64,000 bases of DNA from Desmospora activa DSM 45169 (GTDB lineage: Bacteria > Bacillota > Bacilli > Thermoactinomycetales > DSM-45169), in NCBI RefSeq assembly GCF_003046315.1, contig NZ_PZZP01000001.1:1550001-1614000 (forward strand). Reading direction: 5' to 3'. Made by a program: the position numbers and the translations under genes. How positions within the stretch are numbered: position 1 is the first letter of the stretch; each line of letters opens with the position of its first letter. Under the pieces are notes generated by a model. That model was not told the origin of the DNA, did no database searches, and saw only the letters and a program-made list of their open reading frames with translations. Of the stretch, positions 9,668 through 21,202 are shown in pieces.

Positions 9668-10822
9668 TCAGCCTGCCTGGATTCCACAACGACGTGCCGT
9701 ATCCCGTGCCCATCGGTCCGCTGCAAACAACTCTTCCAAATCTGGATTGCTTTGGGGTGTATGCCGGGAGAGCACCTCTTCAATCATCGCTTCAATTTCC
9801 AAAAAGGAGAGCCCCCCGTCTAAAAAGCGTGCAACGGCGATCTCATTGGCTGCATTCAATACGGTGGGAACGGTACCCCCAGCTCGTCCCGCCTCATAAG
9901 CCATCCGTAAGCAGGGATACCGTTTCATATCCGCTTCCCGAAAATGAAGCCGCCCAATCGCTGCCAAGTCCAATCGTTTCGTTTCCAGCGGCCACCGCTC
10001 CGGGTGGCTGAGCGCGTACTGGATCGGACCTTTCATATCCGGGGTGCCCAATTGGGCCATCACCGCCCCGTCCTCATATTCCACCATGGAATGGATAATA
10101 CTCTCTGGATGGATTAACACATCAATCTGATCGTAGGGAAGGTCGAATAACCATCGTGCCTCCATCACCTCCAGCCCTTTATTCATCAATGTAGCCGAGT
10201 CGATCGTCACCTTGGGCCCCATTGACCAATTGGGATGGGTTAAGGCTTGATCCCGGGTGGCATGAACCAACTCCTCCCGCGACCAATCCCGGAAAGCACC
10301 GCCGGAAGCGGTGATGACCAGCCGCCGGATATCCTGCTTCCGTTCCCCGTTCATACATTGAAAAATGGCGGAATGCTCGCTGTCTACAGGCAGAATGGGC
10401 ACTTGATGCCGTTTTGCTTCCGACATCACAATCTCTCCACCCATCACCAAGGTTTCCTTATTAGCCAAGTGAATTTTTTTACCGGCGCGAATCGCCGCCA
10501 ACGTAGGGGGAAGTCCTTGACTGCCCACTAGCGCGGACATGACATCCGTTGCATCAGGAGCGGTTGCCACCGCCAGCAGACCCTCTTCTCCCACGGCTAC
10601 TTCCAGCGGAAATGAGATCCGTTCCCGTACCGCTTGAGCCGCTTCTTCCGTCGCCATCGAAATCAGCTGTGGCTGAAAAGCTTCCACCTGACGTACCATT
10701 TCGTCTACATTGTTCCCCGCTGCTAAGGCTGAAACCCGGAAACGATCCGGGTGCTGTCTGACCACCTCCAGCGTACTACGGCCAATCGAGCCGGTGGAAC
10801 CCAAGATTGCGATCCTCTTCAT
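9668..10822 (-). CDS. dxr: 1-deoxy-D-xylulose 5-phosphate reductoisomerase
   Basis: Converts DXP to 2-C-methyl-D-erythritol 4-phosphate using NADPH, the committed step of the MEP isoprenoid pathway. The 384 residues start with the NADPH fold IAILGSTGSIGRSTLEVV. They contain IHLANKETLVMGGEIVM, PVDSEHSAIFQCMNG (metal and substrate binding), ITASGGAFRDWS and MNKGLEVMEARWLFDLPYDQIDVLIHPESIIHSMVEY. The ATG follows GGGGGAGGGTGAGG. It sits between cdsA and rseP; its product feeds the undecaprenyl phosphate made by the uppS product two genes upstream. Confidence 0.97.
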   Translation of the reverse strand: MKRIAILGSTGSIGRSTLEVVRQHPDRFRVSALAAGNNVDEMVRQVEAFQPQLISMATEEAAQAVRERISFPLEVAVGEEGLLAVATAPDATDVMSALVGSQGLPPTLAAIRAGKKIHLANKETLVMGGEIVMSEAKRHQVPILPVDSEHSAIFQCMNGERKQDIRRLVITASGGAFRDWSREELVHATRDQALTHPNWSMGPKVTIDSATLMNKGLEVMEARWLFDLPYDQIDVLIHPESIIHSMVEYEDGAVMAQLGTPDMKGPIQYALSHPERWPLETKRLDLAAIGRLHFREADMKRYPCLRMAYEAGRAGGTVPTVLNAANEIAVARFLDGGLSFLEIEAMIEEVLSRHTPQSNPDLEELFAADRWARDTARRCGIQAG

Positions 10823-10877
10823 CGAACCTCACCCTCCCCCAAGTGTCTGATCAATCGTGAACCGTTCCAGACAAGCC

Positions 10878-11678
10878 CTAGATCAATTGTGTCAGATGAA
10901 GGATCGGAAATACCACCAATAAGCTGTCAAAACGATCCAACACACCACCATGACCAGGCAACAACGTACCGGAATCCTTCACCCCTGCGCTCCGTTTAAT
11001 CGCGGATTCGATTAGATCGCCAAATTGTCCCGCTACACTGATCAACAAGCCAATGGCCACTACCGCGAAAAACGTTCCCAACTCCGGAAAGATAAAGGCG
11101 ATGATTGCGCTGACCAGTAAAGAAGCCAGCATTCCACCTACAGAACCTTCTACTGTTTTATTGGGACTGACGGATGGCCACAACTTGCGGTTGCCCAGCC
11201 GCCTTCCCACAAAATAGGCACCGGTATCGCTGGCAAATGTAACGAGCACCGCCAGCAAGGACCATGCCAACCCGTCCGTGATCAGTCGGGCCTGGATCAT
11301 GTAAGAAAAGCCATAACCTATGTATAAAGACCCTAATAAGAGGTAGGCGAGCTCACCAATCGTCAACCGGTTGCGACTCGCTACCATCAATAAAAAAAAC
11401 AGGATGAGCCCGATGAGAATATTATTGGGATGTTCCAATATTCCACCGGATGATAGATAACCTTGATCGGAGGGGCCTGTCATCAGAATCAACCACAAGG
11501 TGACAAAGCCGACCCAAGCCTGGGGGCGGTTCCAGCTGATCGCTTTCATCCGACAAAATTCCACGTACCCGATTGTCGCCAGGGCTGATAGCATCAATGT
11601 ATACATCCAGCCCCCTGACCATAGCACACCGAGAAACAAACCGCCTCCCAACACCCCCGTTACAATCCGTTGTTTCAT
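10878..11678 (-). CDS. cdsA: Phosphatidate cytidylyltransferase
   Basis: Integral membrane enzyme that makes CDP-diacylglycerol from phosphatidate and CTP for phospholipid synthesis. The 266 residues carry about eight hydrophobic segments. The family signature near the C-terminus is clear: SAIKRSAGVKDSGTLLPGHG followed by GVLDRFDS, with the metal-binding aspartates. SPNKTVEGSVGGM precedes it. It starts at ATG 11678, 21 bases after uppS. It belongs to the uppS-cdsA-dxr-rseP-proS unit. Confidence 0.96.
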   Translation of the reverse strand: MKQRIVTGVLGGGLFLGVLWSGGWMYTLMLSALATIGYVEFCRMKAISWNRPQAWVGFVTLWLILMTGPSDQGYLSSGGILEHPNNILIGLILFFLLMVASRNRLTIGELAYLLLGSLYIGYGFSYMIQARLITDGLAWSLLAVLVTFASDTGAYFVGRRLGNRKLWPSVSPNKTVEGSVGGMLASLLVSAIIAFIFPELGTFFAVVAIGLLISVAGQFGDLIESAIKRSAGVKDSGTLLPGHGGVLDRFDSLLVVFPILHLTQLI

Positions 11679-11699
11679 CCGCTTTTCACCCGTCTCCGT

Positions 11700-12488
11700 T
11701 TACACCGCCCCATATCGGCGCGAGCGGCGTTGAAAATCTTGGATCGCCTCAAAAAACTCCTTCCGGCCAAAATCCGGCCACAATACATCAGTAAACCAGA
11801 GTTCGCTGTAGGCCAATTGCCAGGTCATAAAGTTGCTGATACGCATTTCTCCGCTGGTTCGGATCATGAGATCCGGTTCCGGTAGGTTGGCGGTCAAAAG
11901 GTATTGATTAAAGAGAGTCTCGTCCACATCATCCCTATTCATCTTGCCCGATTTTACATCATCTATAATCTTGCGGGTCGCTTGGATGATCTCAAACCGG
12001 GAACCATAGTTCATCGCAAAATTAAGGACCATACCCGTATTATCAGCGGTCGCTTCCTCAAACTTTCCGATTGCGTCTACGGTGTGGGACGGTAGCTCCT
12101 CTTTGTTTCCCAGCATCCGAACTTGGATATTTCGCTCCACCAATTCATCCAAATCCGTACGAATAAACTCCTCAGGTAGACTCATCAAATAGTTGATTTC
12201 ATCTTTTGGTCGCTTCCAATTTTCCGTCGAGAAGGAGTACAGTGTAAGCGCCTCGATTTTTTCTAAGTCGTCTGCGGCTCGTGTGACATGGCGGACACTT
12301 TTCATGCCCGCACGATGTCCCGCCATGCGCGGCAACCCCCGTTTTTTCGCCCATCGCCCGTTTCCATCCATAATGACGGCAACGTGCTTTGGAAGCGGCC
12401 CATCCTGCAAATGAGGAATCCACTCGCCATCATCTTTATCGGGAGCGGACTGGTAACCAACCAACCAATCTTTTAGCCTTTGGATCAT
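11700..12488 (-). CDS. uppS: Undecaprenyl pyrophosphate synthase (cis-prenyltransferase)
   Basis: Adds eight isopentenyl units in cis to farnesyl pyrophosphate to form the C55 carrier for cell-wall synthesis. Family motifs are HVAVIMDGNGRWAKKRGLPR with the catalytic Asp, GHRAGMKSV, LTLYSFSTENWKRP, and the C-terminal LMIRTSGEMRISNFMTWQLAY and ELWFTDVLWPDF. Two ATG codons six bases apart are possible (12494 and 12488). The second is 7 bases from GGAGG and was chosen, giving 262 residues. No terminator separates it from cdsA, but one lies upstream of it, after frr. Confidence 0.96.
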   Translation of the reverse strand: MIQRLKDWLVGYQSAPDKDDGEWIPHLQDGPLPKHVAVIMDGNGRWAKKRGLPRMAGHRAGMKSVRHVTRAADDLEKIEALTLYSFSTENWKRPKDEINYLMSLPEEFIRTDLDELVERNIQVRMLGNKEELPSHTVDAIGKFEEATADNTGMVLNFAMNYGSRFEIIQATRKIIDDVKSGKMNRDDVDETLFNQYLLTANLPEPDLMIRTSGEMRISNFMTWQLAYSELWFTDVLWPDFGRKEFFEAIQDFQRRSRRYGAV

Positions 12489-12660
12489 TGTCATTCCTCC
12501 GCGTTCCTCCCAGATGAAAACCCGTCTGTATTTGTAGTCTATCGGCGGTTCCGGACCCAGCAGCGTGCGGTTCCACCACGGTCCCCAAAAACGCCGGTTA
12601 ACTCTAGTATGCCTGATTTGCTCTCGCTTTTCTACACAAAAGCAGAGGGCTGTTGCTGTA

Positions 12661-12690
12661 AAACAAAACCCCCTTCCCGGGAAGGGGGTG
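12661..12690 (-). terminator. Terminator after frr
   Basis: A perfect 22-base palindrome, ACCCCCTTCCC plus its complement (12668-12689), followed on the minus strand by TTTTGTTTTAC. It lies 9 bases past the frr stop and ends the pyrH-frr unit. Confidence 0.85.
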
Positions 12691-12697
12691 AAGATGC

Positions 12698-13255
12698 TTA
12701 GACTTCCATAACCTCTTTCTCTTTGGCCTCTACCACTTGGTCCGCTTCTTTGATGAAACGATCCGTCAATTTTTGTACCTCATCTTGGGAGCGACGGGAA
12801 TCATCTTCCGAGATATCACCGTTCTTCTCCATCTTTTTTACTTCGTCATTGGCGTCACGCCGGATATTGCGAATGGCGACTTTCGCTTCTTCACCGGTCT
12901 TTTTTACGACTTTAACCAGCTCCGCCCGCCTCTCCTCCGTCAGCGCCGGGATGGCGATACGAATCAGGTTACCGTCGTTACTTGGCGTCAGCCCCAGCTC
13001 CGATTTTAAAATTGCCCGTTCGATATCGGCCAATGCCGATTTATCCCAAGGTTGGATGACCAGCAAACGCGGTTCCGGCGCCGATACATTGGCCATCTGA
13101 TTGATCGGCATCTCACTGCCGTAATACTCTACCGTCACTTTTTCCAGCAGAGAGGGTGTCGCACGGCCTGCCCGCAGCGTCGCCAAATCCCGTTTAAGGG
13201 TTTGGATCGTCTTTTCCATCCGCTCCGTGGTATTCTGTTTAAGATCGGAGATCAT
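12698..13255 (-). CDS. frr: Ribosome recycling factor
   Basis: With EF-G it splits post-termination ribosomes into subunits. The 185 residues match the usual length. Typical features are the N-terminal helix ([31 protein letters not shown]), the compact domain with [20 protein letters not shown] and [20 protein letters not shown], and the C-terminal helices with [28 protein letters not shown]. Its ATG touches the pyrH stop (13256), implying translational coupling. Confidence 0.97.
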   Translation of the reverse strand: MISDLKQNTTERMEKTIQTLKRDLATLRAGRATPSLLEKVTVEYYGSEMPINQMANVSAPEPRLLVIQPWDKSALADIERAILKSELGLTPSNDGNLIRIAIPALTEERRAELVKVVKKTGEEAKVAIRNIRRDANDEVKKMEKNGDISEDDSRRSQDEVQKLTDRFIKEADQVVEAKEKEVMEV

Positions 13256-14732
<1,477 letters not shown>

Positions 14733-14770
14733 CTTCCATTCCTCCTTCAGTTCTTGTCACGAAATCGTAG

Positions 14771-14807
14771 AAAAAGGGTGGTCACGCATCCCGTGGCCAC
14801 CCTTTTT
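14771..14807 (-). terminator. Hairpin between rpsB and tsf
   Basis: AAAAAGGGTGG...CCACCCTTTTT hairpin at 14771-14806 in the 83-base rpsB-tsf gap. It has Ts on both strands. It probably gives partial termination so that rpsB is expressed above tsf. Confidence 0.7.
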
Positions 14808-14815
14808 GCGTTCAA

Positions 14816-15514
14816 TCAGGACGCAGTCTGTTCTCCCTGTTTCCCTTCCAGGACGGCATCCGCCATTTTCGACGTAAAGAGGCGAACAGCGCGGATCGCA
14901 TCGTCATTTCCGGGGATGATGTGGTCGATCTCATCGGGGTCGCAGTTGGTATCGACAATCGCGATAATCGGAATGCCCAGCTTACGCGCTTCCGCCACCG
15001 CAATCCGCTCCTTCCGCGGATCAATGATAAAGACCGCATCGGGAAGTTGTTTCATATGCTTGATCCCGCCGAGGAATTTTTCCAGACGAGCTTGTTCCTT
15101 TTTTAGCATGACAACTTCTTTTTTAGGTAACACCTCAAAAGTGCCGTCCTCTTCCATCGCTTCCAACTTATGCAGTCGGTTGATACGCTTGCGAATGGTT
15201 TGGAAGTTGGTCAAGGTCCCACCCAGCCAACGATGATTGACATAAAACATGCCGGAGCGCTCAGCCTCTTCCTTGACGGCGTCCTGCGCTTGTTTCTTGG
15301 TTCCGACAAAGAGGACGCTGCCGCCCTGGGATGCCAAGTCACGCACATAGTTGTAGGTGTCTTCCATCATCTTGACCGTTTTTTGCAGGTCGATGATGTA
15401 AATCCCGTTCCGTTCCGTAAAAATGTATTTTGCCATCTTGGGGTTCCAACGACGAGTCTGATGCCCGAAGTGAACACCCGCTTCCAAAAGCTGCTTCATC
15501 GATACGACAGCCAT
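14816..15514 (-). CDS. rpsB: 30S ribosomal protein S2
   Basis: Small-subunit protein that binds late and helps recruit S1. The 232 residues include [41 protein letters not shown], the coiled-coil region around residues 105-150 ([12 protein letters not shown]), and [47 protein letters not shown]. The ATG follows AAAAGGAGGC. A promoter and a structured 5' leader lie between it and codY. In B. subtilis the fla/che operon occupies this gap. Confidence 0.97.
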   Translation of the reverse strand: MAVVSMKQLLEAGVHFGHQTRRWNPKMAKYIFTERNGIYIIDLQKTVKMMEDTYNYVRDLASQGGSVLFVGTKKQAQDAVKEEAERSGMFYVNHRWLGGTLTNFQTIRKRINRLHKLEAMEEDGTFEVLPKKEVVMLKKEQARLEKFLGGIKHMKQLPDAVFIIDPRKERIAVAEARKLGIPIIAIVDTNCDPDEIDHIIPGNDDAIRAVRLFTSKMADAVLEGKQGEQTAS

Positions 15515-15656
15515 GGATCATGCCTCCTTTTGGTTTAAGCCTCCGCAGGTTTCCAGTAAAGCCGAAACCGATTTCTCGGCACCTTTCGGCTTCATCCACC
15601 CGCGTGTGTTGTTCACACCATTGGTTAATATAACACAACCCCCAGGGAGGGAGCAA
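15515..15656 (-). promoter_or_regulatory. rpsB promoter and structured 5' leader
   Basis: Sigma-A-like TTGCTC (15651-15656) and TATATT (15627-15632), 18 apart. The leader of about 105 bases folds at 15559-15592: 9-bp arms AAGCCGAAA/TTTCGGCTT enclose a 4-nt bulge and CCGA-GAAA-TCGG, a GNRA tetraloop. Such a stem could be an S2 autoregulatory site; that is inference. Confidence 0.5.
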
Positions 15657-15670
15657 GTTTCTTTCCCTGT

Positions 15671-16462
15671 TTAAACAAAATTTATGCCGTCGCTTTTCTT
15701 GGCAAGGGCTGATAGCCATTGATCGTTTAGCACTTTGATATGGGTTCCCTTCATGCCCAGTGAGCGGGAATCGATCACTCCCGCACTCTCCAATTTACGA
15801 AGGGCGTTAACAATGACGGAACGGGTGATGCCAGCCCGATCAGCCACCTTGCTAGCAACGAGAATTCCTTCCTCCCCGTCCAACTCATTAAAAATATGAA
15901 TGACCGCTTCCATTTCACTGTAGGAGAGGGAGTCGATGGCCAGTTTTACCATCGCTCGATGACGCGCCTCCTCCTCCGCCTCCCCTGCCTTACCCTGAAT
16001 AATCTCCATCCCGACGACTGTCGCACCGTATTCAGCCAAAACCAGATCATCATCGACAAAGGGTTCGTCTAGACGGGTGAGCAAAAGGGTACCCAACCGC
16101 TCTCCTCCGCCAATAATGGGAACAATGGTGGTGTAGCGATGCTCGTGACCATCCTCCACCTGGTAAGTAAAACTGATATTACTGGCTTCGTCTTGGTTGG
16201 CGACCGTTTCCGTCACTTGCTTCAAGCGGTGGTTATAATCGTCGGGAACCCGACCGTCTCTTCTCACATCGTGATTGAGACGATCAGCGTCATGCAGTTG
16301 CACATCGGCATATCCTAAGACCTTCCCTTTGCGGCTGAGTACATACACATTGGCCACAATCACATCCCGCAGCACACGGGCCATATCCTGAAAACTGACG
16401 GCCTGTCCGCCGGTGGTCAGCAGGAGACGATGAATCTCCCGCGCTTTTGTCAACAGATCCAT
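15671..16462 (-). CDS. codY: GTP- and branched-chain-amino-acid-sensing repressor CodY
   Basis: Global repressor of stationary-phase and nitrogen/amino-acid genes; it binds DNA when loaded with isoleucine/valine and GTP. The N-terminal GAF domain (residues 1-155) has the family start MDLLTKAREIHRLLL and VSFQDMARVLRDVIVANVYVLSRKG. The C-terminal winged helix contains VASKVADRAGITRSVIVNALRKLESAGVIDSRSLGMKGTHI. The length of 263 is normal. It follows hslU by 13 bases, as in B. subtilis, where the three genes form one operon. It may also act on the hut and kyn genes in this window, but no convincing CodY box was found there. Confidence 0.97.
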   Translation of the reverse strand: MDLLTKAREIHRLLLTTGGQAVSFQDMARVLRDVIVANVYVLSRKGKVLGYADVQLHDADRLNHDVRRDGRVPDDYNHRLKQVTETVANQDEASNISFTYQVEDGHEHRYTTIVPIIGGGERLGTLLLTRLDEPFVDDDLVLAEYGATVVGMEIIQGKAGEAEEEARHRAMVKLAIDSLSYSEMEAVIHIFNELDGEEGILVASKVADRAGITRSVIVNALRKLESAGVIDSRSLGMKGTHIKVLNDQWLSALAKKSDGINFV

Positions 16463-16475
16463 CCAACCCCCCCTG

Positions 16476-17897
16476 TTATAAAATATATTGGCTTAGATCC
16501 TGATTGCCCGCAATATCCCCCAACCGTTCCCGCACATAGACAGGTGTAATCTGAATCTCCTCCAAAGTAATATCCGGCGCTTCAAAGGAAAGCTCCTCCA
16601 GCAAACGCTCTAACATCGTATGGAGGCGACGGGCACCGATGTTTTCCGTGTCGCGGTTCACCTCTGCTGCCAAGCGGGCAATTTCCTCAATCGCCTCAGC
16701 GGTAAAGGTAACCTTAATTCCCTCGGTTTCCAGTAGAGCGGTATATTGCTTGAGTAAAGCCCCTTTGGGTTCCGTCAGAATACGCACAAAATCTGCGGTA
16801 GTCAGATCCTTCAATTCCACCCGGATCGGAAACCGCCCCTGCAACTCAGGAATCATATCCGAAGGTTTGGCGATGTGGAATGCACCGGCCGCGATAAAAA
16901 GAACATGATCGGTATGTACCGGGCCGTATTTGGTCATAATCGTAGAGCCTTCCACGATTGGCAGAATATCCCGCTGTACACCTTCACGGGAAACATCCGG
17001 TCCTCCCCGCTGATCCTTGCCTGCAATTTTATCCACTTCATCGATAAAAATTATCCCCGATTCCTCCACCCGCTTCAAGGATTCCTGTTGCACCTGATCC
17101 ATATCGATCAGCTTCTGTCCTTCTTCATGGATCAGCACCTTGCGGGCCTCTTTTACGGGAAGACGACGTTTTTTCGTCTTTTTCGGCATAAACTGCCCCA
17201 GCATCTCCTGCATATTGATGCCCATCTGCTCCGCACCGGAGCCGGCAAACATATCAAACATCGGCATCTGATCTTCCACTTCAATCTCGATAACCTCATC
17301 CTCCAGCATTCCAGCCTTTAGTTGGCGCCGGATTTGCAGGCGACGCTGTTCAACCTTGCGATGCTTTTCATCCTCTTCCTGATCGGTGCGATCGGTCTGT
17401 TGATTGGTTTGAAAAAACATTTCTAAGGGATTCTTAAAATTGGCCCCCTGCCCCTTATCAGACGGAACCAGGATGGATACAATCCGCTCATCCGCCATCT
17501 CTTCCGCTTTCTCTTTCACTTGTTCCAGCTTTTCCGCCTTAACGATACGGATAGCGGTTTCCACCAAATCGCGCACCATCGACTCCACATCCCGACCGAC
17601 ATAACCCACTTCCGTAAATTTAGTCGCTTCCACTTTTACAAAAGGAGCCCCCACCAATTTGGCGAGACGGCGAGCGATTTCCGTCTTCCCTACTCCGGTA
17701 GGACCGATCATCAGGATATTTTTTGGAACCACCTCATCCTTCAGTTCATCCGGCAACATCGTGCGGCGATAGCGGTTACGGAGCGCCACCGCTACGGCTC
17801 GCTTCGCTTCTTGCTGACCCACGATATATTTATCCAATTCCGATACAATTTGGCGCGGCGTCCACCGCTGCCGGGCCGATGCTTCTGATGCAGCCAT
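16476..17897 (-). CDS. hslU: ATP-dependent protease ATPase subunit HslU (ClpY)
   Basis: AAA+ unfoldase that feeds substrates to the HslV peptidase. Walker A is [18 protein letters not shown], Walker B is [13 protein letters not shown], the pore motif region is [19 protein letters not shown], and sensor 2 is [17 protein letters not shown]. The C-terminus ends YIL, which docks into HslV. The ATG at 17897 is best placed behind GAGGAGG (473 residues). A GTG at 17903 and an ATG at 17900 are alternatives; all overlap or touch the hslV stop. Confidence 0.96.
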   Translation of the reverse strand: MAASEASARQRWTPRQIVSELDKYIVGQQEAKRAVAVALRNRYRRTMLPDELKDEVVPKNILMIGPTGVGKTEIARRLAKLVGAPFVKVEATKFTEVGYVGRDVESMVRDLVETAIRIVKAEKLEQVKEKAEEMADERIVSILVPSDKGQGANFKNPLEMFFQTNQQTDRTDQEEDEKHRKVEQRRLQIRRQLKAGMLEDEVIEIEVEDQMPMFDMFAGSGAEQMGINMQEMLGQFMPKKTKKRRLPVKEARKVLIHEEGQKLIDMDQVQQESLKRVEESGIIFIDEVDKIAGKDQRGGPDVSREGVQRDILPIVEGSTIMTKYGPVHTDHVLFIAAGAFHIAKPSDMIPELQGRFPIRVELKDLTTADFVRILTEPKGALLKQYTALLETEGIKVTFTAEAIEEIARLAAEVNRDTENIGARRLHTMLERLLEELSFEAPDITLEEIQITPVYVRERLGDIAGNQDLSQYIL

Positions 17898-17899
17898 CA

Positions 17900-18439
17900 T
17901 CACGCCTCCTCTACTACGATCTGGTCATTGGTAAACACGCAGACTTCACTGGCAATCCGCAAAGCCGCTTCGGCGATCTCCTTGGCCGACATATCCGCTG
18001 CATGCCGTTTTAATGCCCGCCCAGCGGAAAGTGCATAACTCCCTCCCGAACCGATAGCTACCATACCATCATCCGGTTCAATCACTTCACCGTTGCCGGA
18101 GACAAGCAAGAGATCTTCTTTATCCATCACAATCAACATCGCTTCCAAGCGGCGCAATACTTTATCTGCACGCCATTCCTTGGCCAGTTCCACCGCTGCC
18201 CGCGGAAGATTGCCGTGAAATTCCTCTAGCTTACCCTCAAACTTTTCAAATAAGGTGACGGCATCTGCCACCGATCCAGCAAAACCCGCTACTACTTTGC
18301 CGCGATACAGGCGGCGCACCTTCTTGGCTTGGTGTTTCATCACCATCTGATTGCCGAAGGTTACCTGGCCATCCCCCGCCATGGCACCGCTTTGTCCATG
18401 CTGGATCGCAAAAATCGTGGTCGCGTGAAACGTTTCCAT
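17900..18439 (-). CDS. hslV: ATP-dependent protease peptidase subunit HslV (ClpQ)
   Basis: Proteasome-like peptidase partner of HslU. The ATG at 18439 behind GGGAGG gives 179 residues starting [15 protein letters not shown]. The canonical catalytic Thr lies in the HATTIF segment, so a short propeptide is expected to be removed. In B. subtilis the mature protein begins with a Ser at position 2, which here is Glu. Other motifs are [37 protein letters not shown], and [21 protein letters not shown] promoter (18582-18610) lies upstream. Confidence 0.95.
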   Translation of the reverse strand: METFHATTIFAIQHGQSGAMAGDGQVTFGNQMVMKHQAKKVRRLYRGKVVAGFAGSVADAVTLFEKFEGKLEEFHGNLPRAAVELAKEWRADKVLRRLEAMLIVMDKEDLLLVSGNGEVIEPDDGMVAIGSGGSYALSAGRALKRHAADMSAKEIAEAALRIASEVCVFTNDQIVVEEA

Positions 18440-18581
18440 GTAAACCTCCCGCTCCGTCATCGATAACGGAGTCACTCGTTATTTCGTTCCAGACAAAAAA
18501 GCAGCGATTCCACTCGCAGCAATCTCGTTCGGTTTTGTTATTGTTGTCGTCAAGTGTCAATCCTTCCCAAACTCCACCTCA

Positions 18582-18610
18582 TCGTATCATACGCCCTTTC
18601 ACCCCGCAAC
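18582..18610 (-). promoter_or_regulatory. Promoter of hslV-hslU-codY
   Basis: TTGCGG (18605-18610) and TACGAT (18582-18587), 17 apart, reading toward hslV. It lies in the 290-base gap that holds trmFO and xerC in B. subtilis. Confidence 0.5.
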
Positions 18611-18689
18611 TGGGGAGACGAGATATAAACTAATATTCAGATAAAGGGGGAGCTGTAATTTTTCGCTATATCAATCGCGCATCAATTTA

Positions 18690-18711
18690 GCGCCAGCTTA
18701 TAAGCTGGCGC
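18690..18711 (-). terminator. Palindrome after topA
   Basis: A perfect 22-base palindrome (GCGCCAGCTTA plus its complement) 19 bases past the topA stop. The following minus-strand sequence TAAATTGATG has few Ts, so termination may be weak. Confidence 0.5.
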
Positions 18712-18729
18712 CAGATATGCGATGAGACG

Positions 18730-20805
18730 CTAGTTTTTTTCTTCTTCATAATCGCATTGGGTACAGCGAATCAAGGTTCCTTTTTTACGCCGTTTTTCCA
18801 CCATCAGCCCTTCACAGCGCGGGCAGGGACGCGGGTCCGGTTTGTCCCAAGAGACAAAGTCACACTCAGGATAGCGGTTGCAACCGTAAAAGGTACGTTG
18901 TTTTTTGCTCTTACGTTCCACGATTTCCCCTTGTTTACATTTGGGACAGGTTACCCCCGTCGATTTGATAATCGGCTTGGTGTTGCGGCAGTCTGGGAAG
19001 CCAGAACAGGCGAGAAACTTGCCATAACGGCCAAATTTGTACACCATGGGCTGACCGCACTTTTCACAATCTTCATCAGCGACCTCATCTTTGATCTCCA
19101 CTTCCTTCATTTGCTCCTCAGCTACCACCAGCCGCTTTTCAAATTTCTCATAAAACCGCTCCAAAATCTCCACCCAGTCTACTTGACCCTCTTCTACATG
19201 ATCCAGTTTTTCTTCCATATTAACCGTAAAGGTTACATCCAATATCTCCGGGAAAAACTCCTCCATCAAGGAGATCACGATTTCACCCAGCTCCGAAGGA
19301 ACTAAACGACGATCCTCCAGTTGGACATATCCCCGTTTTTGGATGGTATCGATTGTAGGCGCGTATGTGCTGGGACGTCCAATTCCCTTTTCCTCCAACG
19401 TCTTCACCAGACGGGCCTCTGTATAGCGCGGCGGCGGCTGGGTGAAATGTTGTTTCGGGTCGATCGATTTTCGTTTTAATGGTTGCCCCACTTCTAAGGC
19501 GGGTAGGTATTTATCCTCTTCTTTTTTGTTATCGTCGTTGCCCTCTACATACACCTTTATAAAACCAGGGAACTTCACCTTCGACCCGGTCGCGCGAAAA
19601 AGGGCATCGCCTACACGGATGTCTGCGGAGACCGCATCCAACACTGCCGGTGCCATCTGGCTAGCGACAAACCGTTCCCAGATCAACTTATACAGCCGCA
19701 TCTGATCCCGGCCCAAGTACCCTTTTAAGGAGTCTGGTGTGCGCAGGGCTGAAGTGGGACGGATCGCTTCGTGTGCATCTTGGGCACCCGCTTTTTTCTT
19801 ATGGGTACGCGGTTTCGCCGGCAGATAGGAAGAACCGAATGTCTCCTTGATATAGTTTCCCACCTCTTCCTGGGCAGTCGGGGAAATACGGGTGGAATCG
19901 GTACGCATATAAGTGATAAGACCGACGGTGCCTTCCTTTTTCCCCAAATCGACCCCTTCATATAGCTGCTGTGCCAGCGCCATCGTTTTCCCGGCGCGAA
20001 AATTAAGCTTGCGCGCCGCTTCCTGCTGCAATGAACTGGTGATAAACGGAGGCGCCGGGTTGCGTCGACGATCGCTTTTCTTTACTTCTTCCACCGTAAA
20101 TCGCTTACCCTTGATCGCTTCCAACAGGCGTTGGACATCCTGTTCATTCTTTAGATCCGCTTTTTTCTTGCCATAGCCGTAAAACTTGGCTTCAAACGTC
20201 TCTTTGTCAACGATCAGGTGAGCGGTAACCGTCCAGTATTCCTCCGGTTTAAAAGTGCGTATCTCGTTTTCGCGGTCGATGATCAACTTCACCGCCACCG
20301 ACTGTACGCGGCCTGCGCTCAACCCTTTTTTCACTTTTTTCCACAGGATAGGACTGATGTTGTAACCTACTAAACGGTCTAAAATACGGCGGGCTTGTTG
20401 AGCCTGCACCAGATCCATATCGATCTTGCGTGGATGGCGAAACGCATCTTTTACCGCCTGCTTGGTGATCTCGTTAAACACCACCCGACATTCTTCATCC
20501 AACTCCAGATTGAGACTGTGGGCGAGGTGATAGGCGATCGCTTCCCCTTCTCGATCAGGGTCCGCCGCCAAATAGACGCGCTTTACTTTTTTGCGCGCAT
20601 CCCGCAACTCTTTTAGTACATCCCCTTTGCCACGAATCGTGATGTATTTCGGTTCAAATCGATTTTCTGTATCCACGCCCAATTGACTTTTGGGCAAATC
20701 CCGCACATGGCCCATCGATGCCTTGACGATATATTTCTTTCCCAAGTACTTCCCGATCGTCTTGGCCTTGGCGGGCGATTCGACGATGACGAGTGAATCA
20801 GCCAT
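18730..20805 (-). CDS. topA: DNA topoisomerase I
   Basis: Type IA topoisomerase that relaxes negative supercoils. The TOPRIM domain starts [18 protein letters not shown] and contains [16 protein letters not shown]. The active-site tyrosine is in [15 protein letters not shown]. The C-terminus has three zinc-ribbon units: CEKCGQPM...[15 protein letters not shown]...CNRYPEC and CPRCEGLM...CTQCDY. The ATG at 20805 follows GAAGGGGG (691 residues). The neighbour on the 3' side is hslV. Confidence 0.97.
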   Translation of the reverse strand: MADSLVIVESPAKAKTIGKYLGKKYIVKASMGHVRDLPKSQLGVDTENRFEPKYITIRGKGDVLKELRDARKKVKRVYLAADPDREGEAIAYHLAHSLNLELDEECRVVFNEITKQAVKDAFRHPRKIDMDLVQAQQARRILDRLVGYNISPILWKKVKKGLSAGRVQSVAVKLIIDRENEIRTFKPEEYWTVTAHLIVDKETFEAKFYGYGKKKADLKNEQDVQRLLEAIKGKRFTVEEVKKSDRRRNPAPPFITSSLQQEAARKLNFRAGKTMALAQQLYEGVDLGKKEGTVGLITYMRTDSTRISPTAQEEVGNYIKETFGSSYLPAKPRTHKKKAGAQDAHEAIRPTSALRTPDSLKGYLGRDQMRLYKLIWERFVASQMAPAVLDAVSADIRVGDALFRATGSKVKFPGFIKVYVEGNDDNKKEEDKYLPALEVGQPLKRKSIDPKQHFTQPPPRYTEARLVKTLEEKGIGRPSTYAPTIDTIQKRGYVQLEDRRLVPSELGEIVISLMEEFFPEILDVTFTVNMEEKLDHVEEGQVDWVEILERFYEKFEKRLVVAEEQMKEVEIKDEVADEDCEKCGQPMVYKFGRYGKFLACSGFPDCRNTKPIIKSTGVTCPKCKQGEIVERKSKKQRTFYGCNRYPECDFVSWDKPDPRPCPRCEGLMVEKRRKKGTLIRCTQCDYEEEKN

Positions 20806-21155
20806 CAAGCAACCCCCTTCTTGAAGACGCTCAATCGTAGCAGATAAAAATCAATCTGCCCCGTTCTTTTTCCACCATACCCTTGTAAGATATCAAATTT
20901 ATGGTTTAACAAGCAATATGCACGAATTCGCAAATGATTTTTCTACAGTTGGTACCATATCATGCTTCCCCCCCAAAATCCAGTAAAAACCCTTCCTTTG
21001 CACGATTCATGCCAACGACGAGCTGACTCACTTATACTCACCCGGATGGATTCTACCTGCAAGCTACTCCTTATACCCCTATATAATCCTTAAAATAGTA
21101 AGATCGAACTAAATATGCGATTTTTGTGGAAATCGAAGCACGCTTTATTGTAATC

Positions 21156-21184
21156 TTGAGATGCATTGTCGATATTTTTATTAT
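21156..21184 (+). promoter_or_regulatory. Promoter of the small membrane-protein gene
   Basis: TTGAGA (21156-21161) and TATTAT (21179-21184), 17 apart, about 19 bases before the start at 21203. The rest of the 394-base gap to topA (20809-21202) is AT-rich; no other feature is clear there beyond a possible weak topA promoter. Confidence 0.55.
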
Positions 21185-21202
21185 GATAAATAAGGAGACA
21201 TC

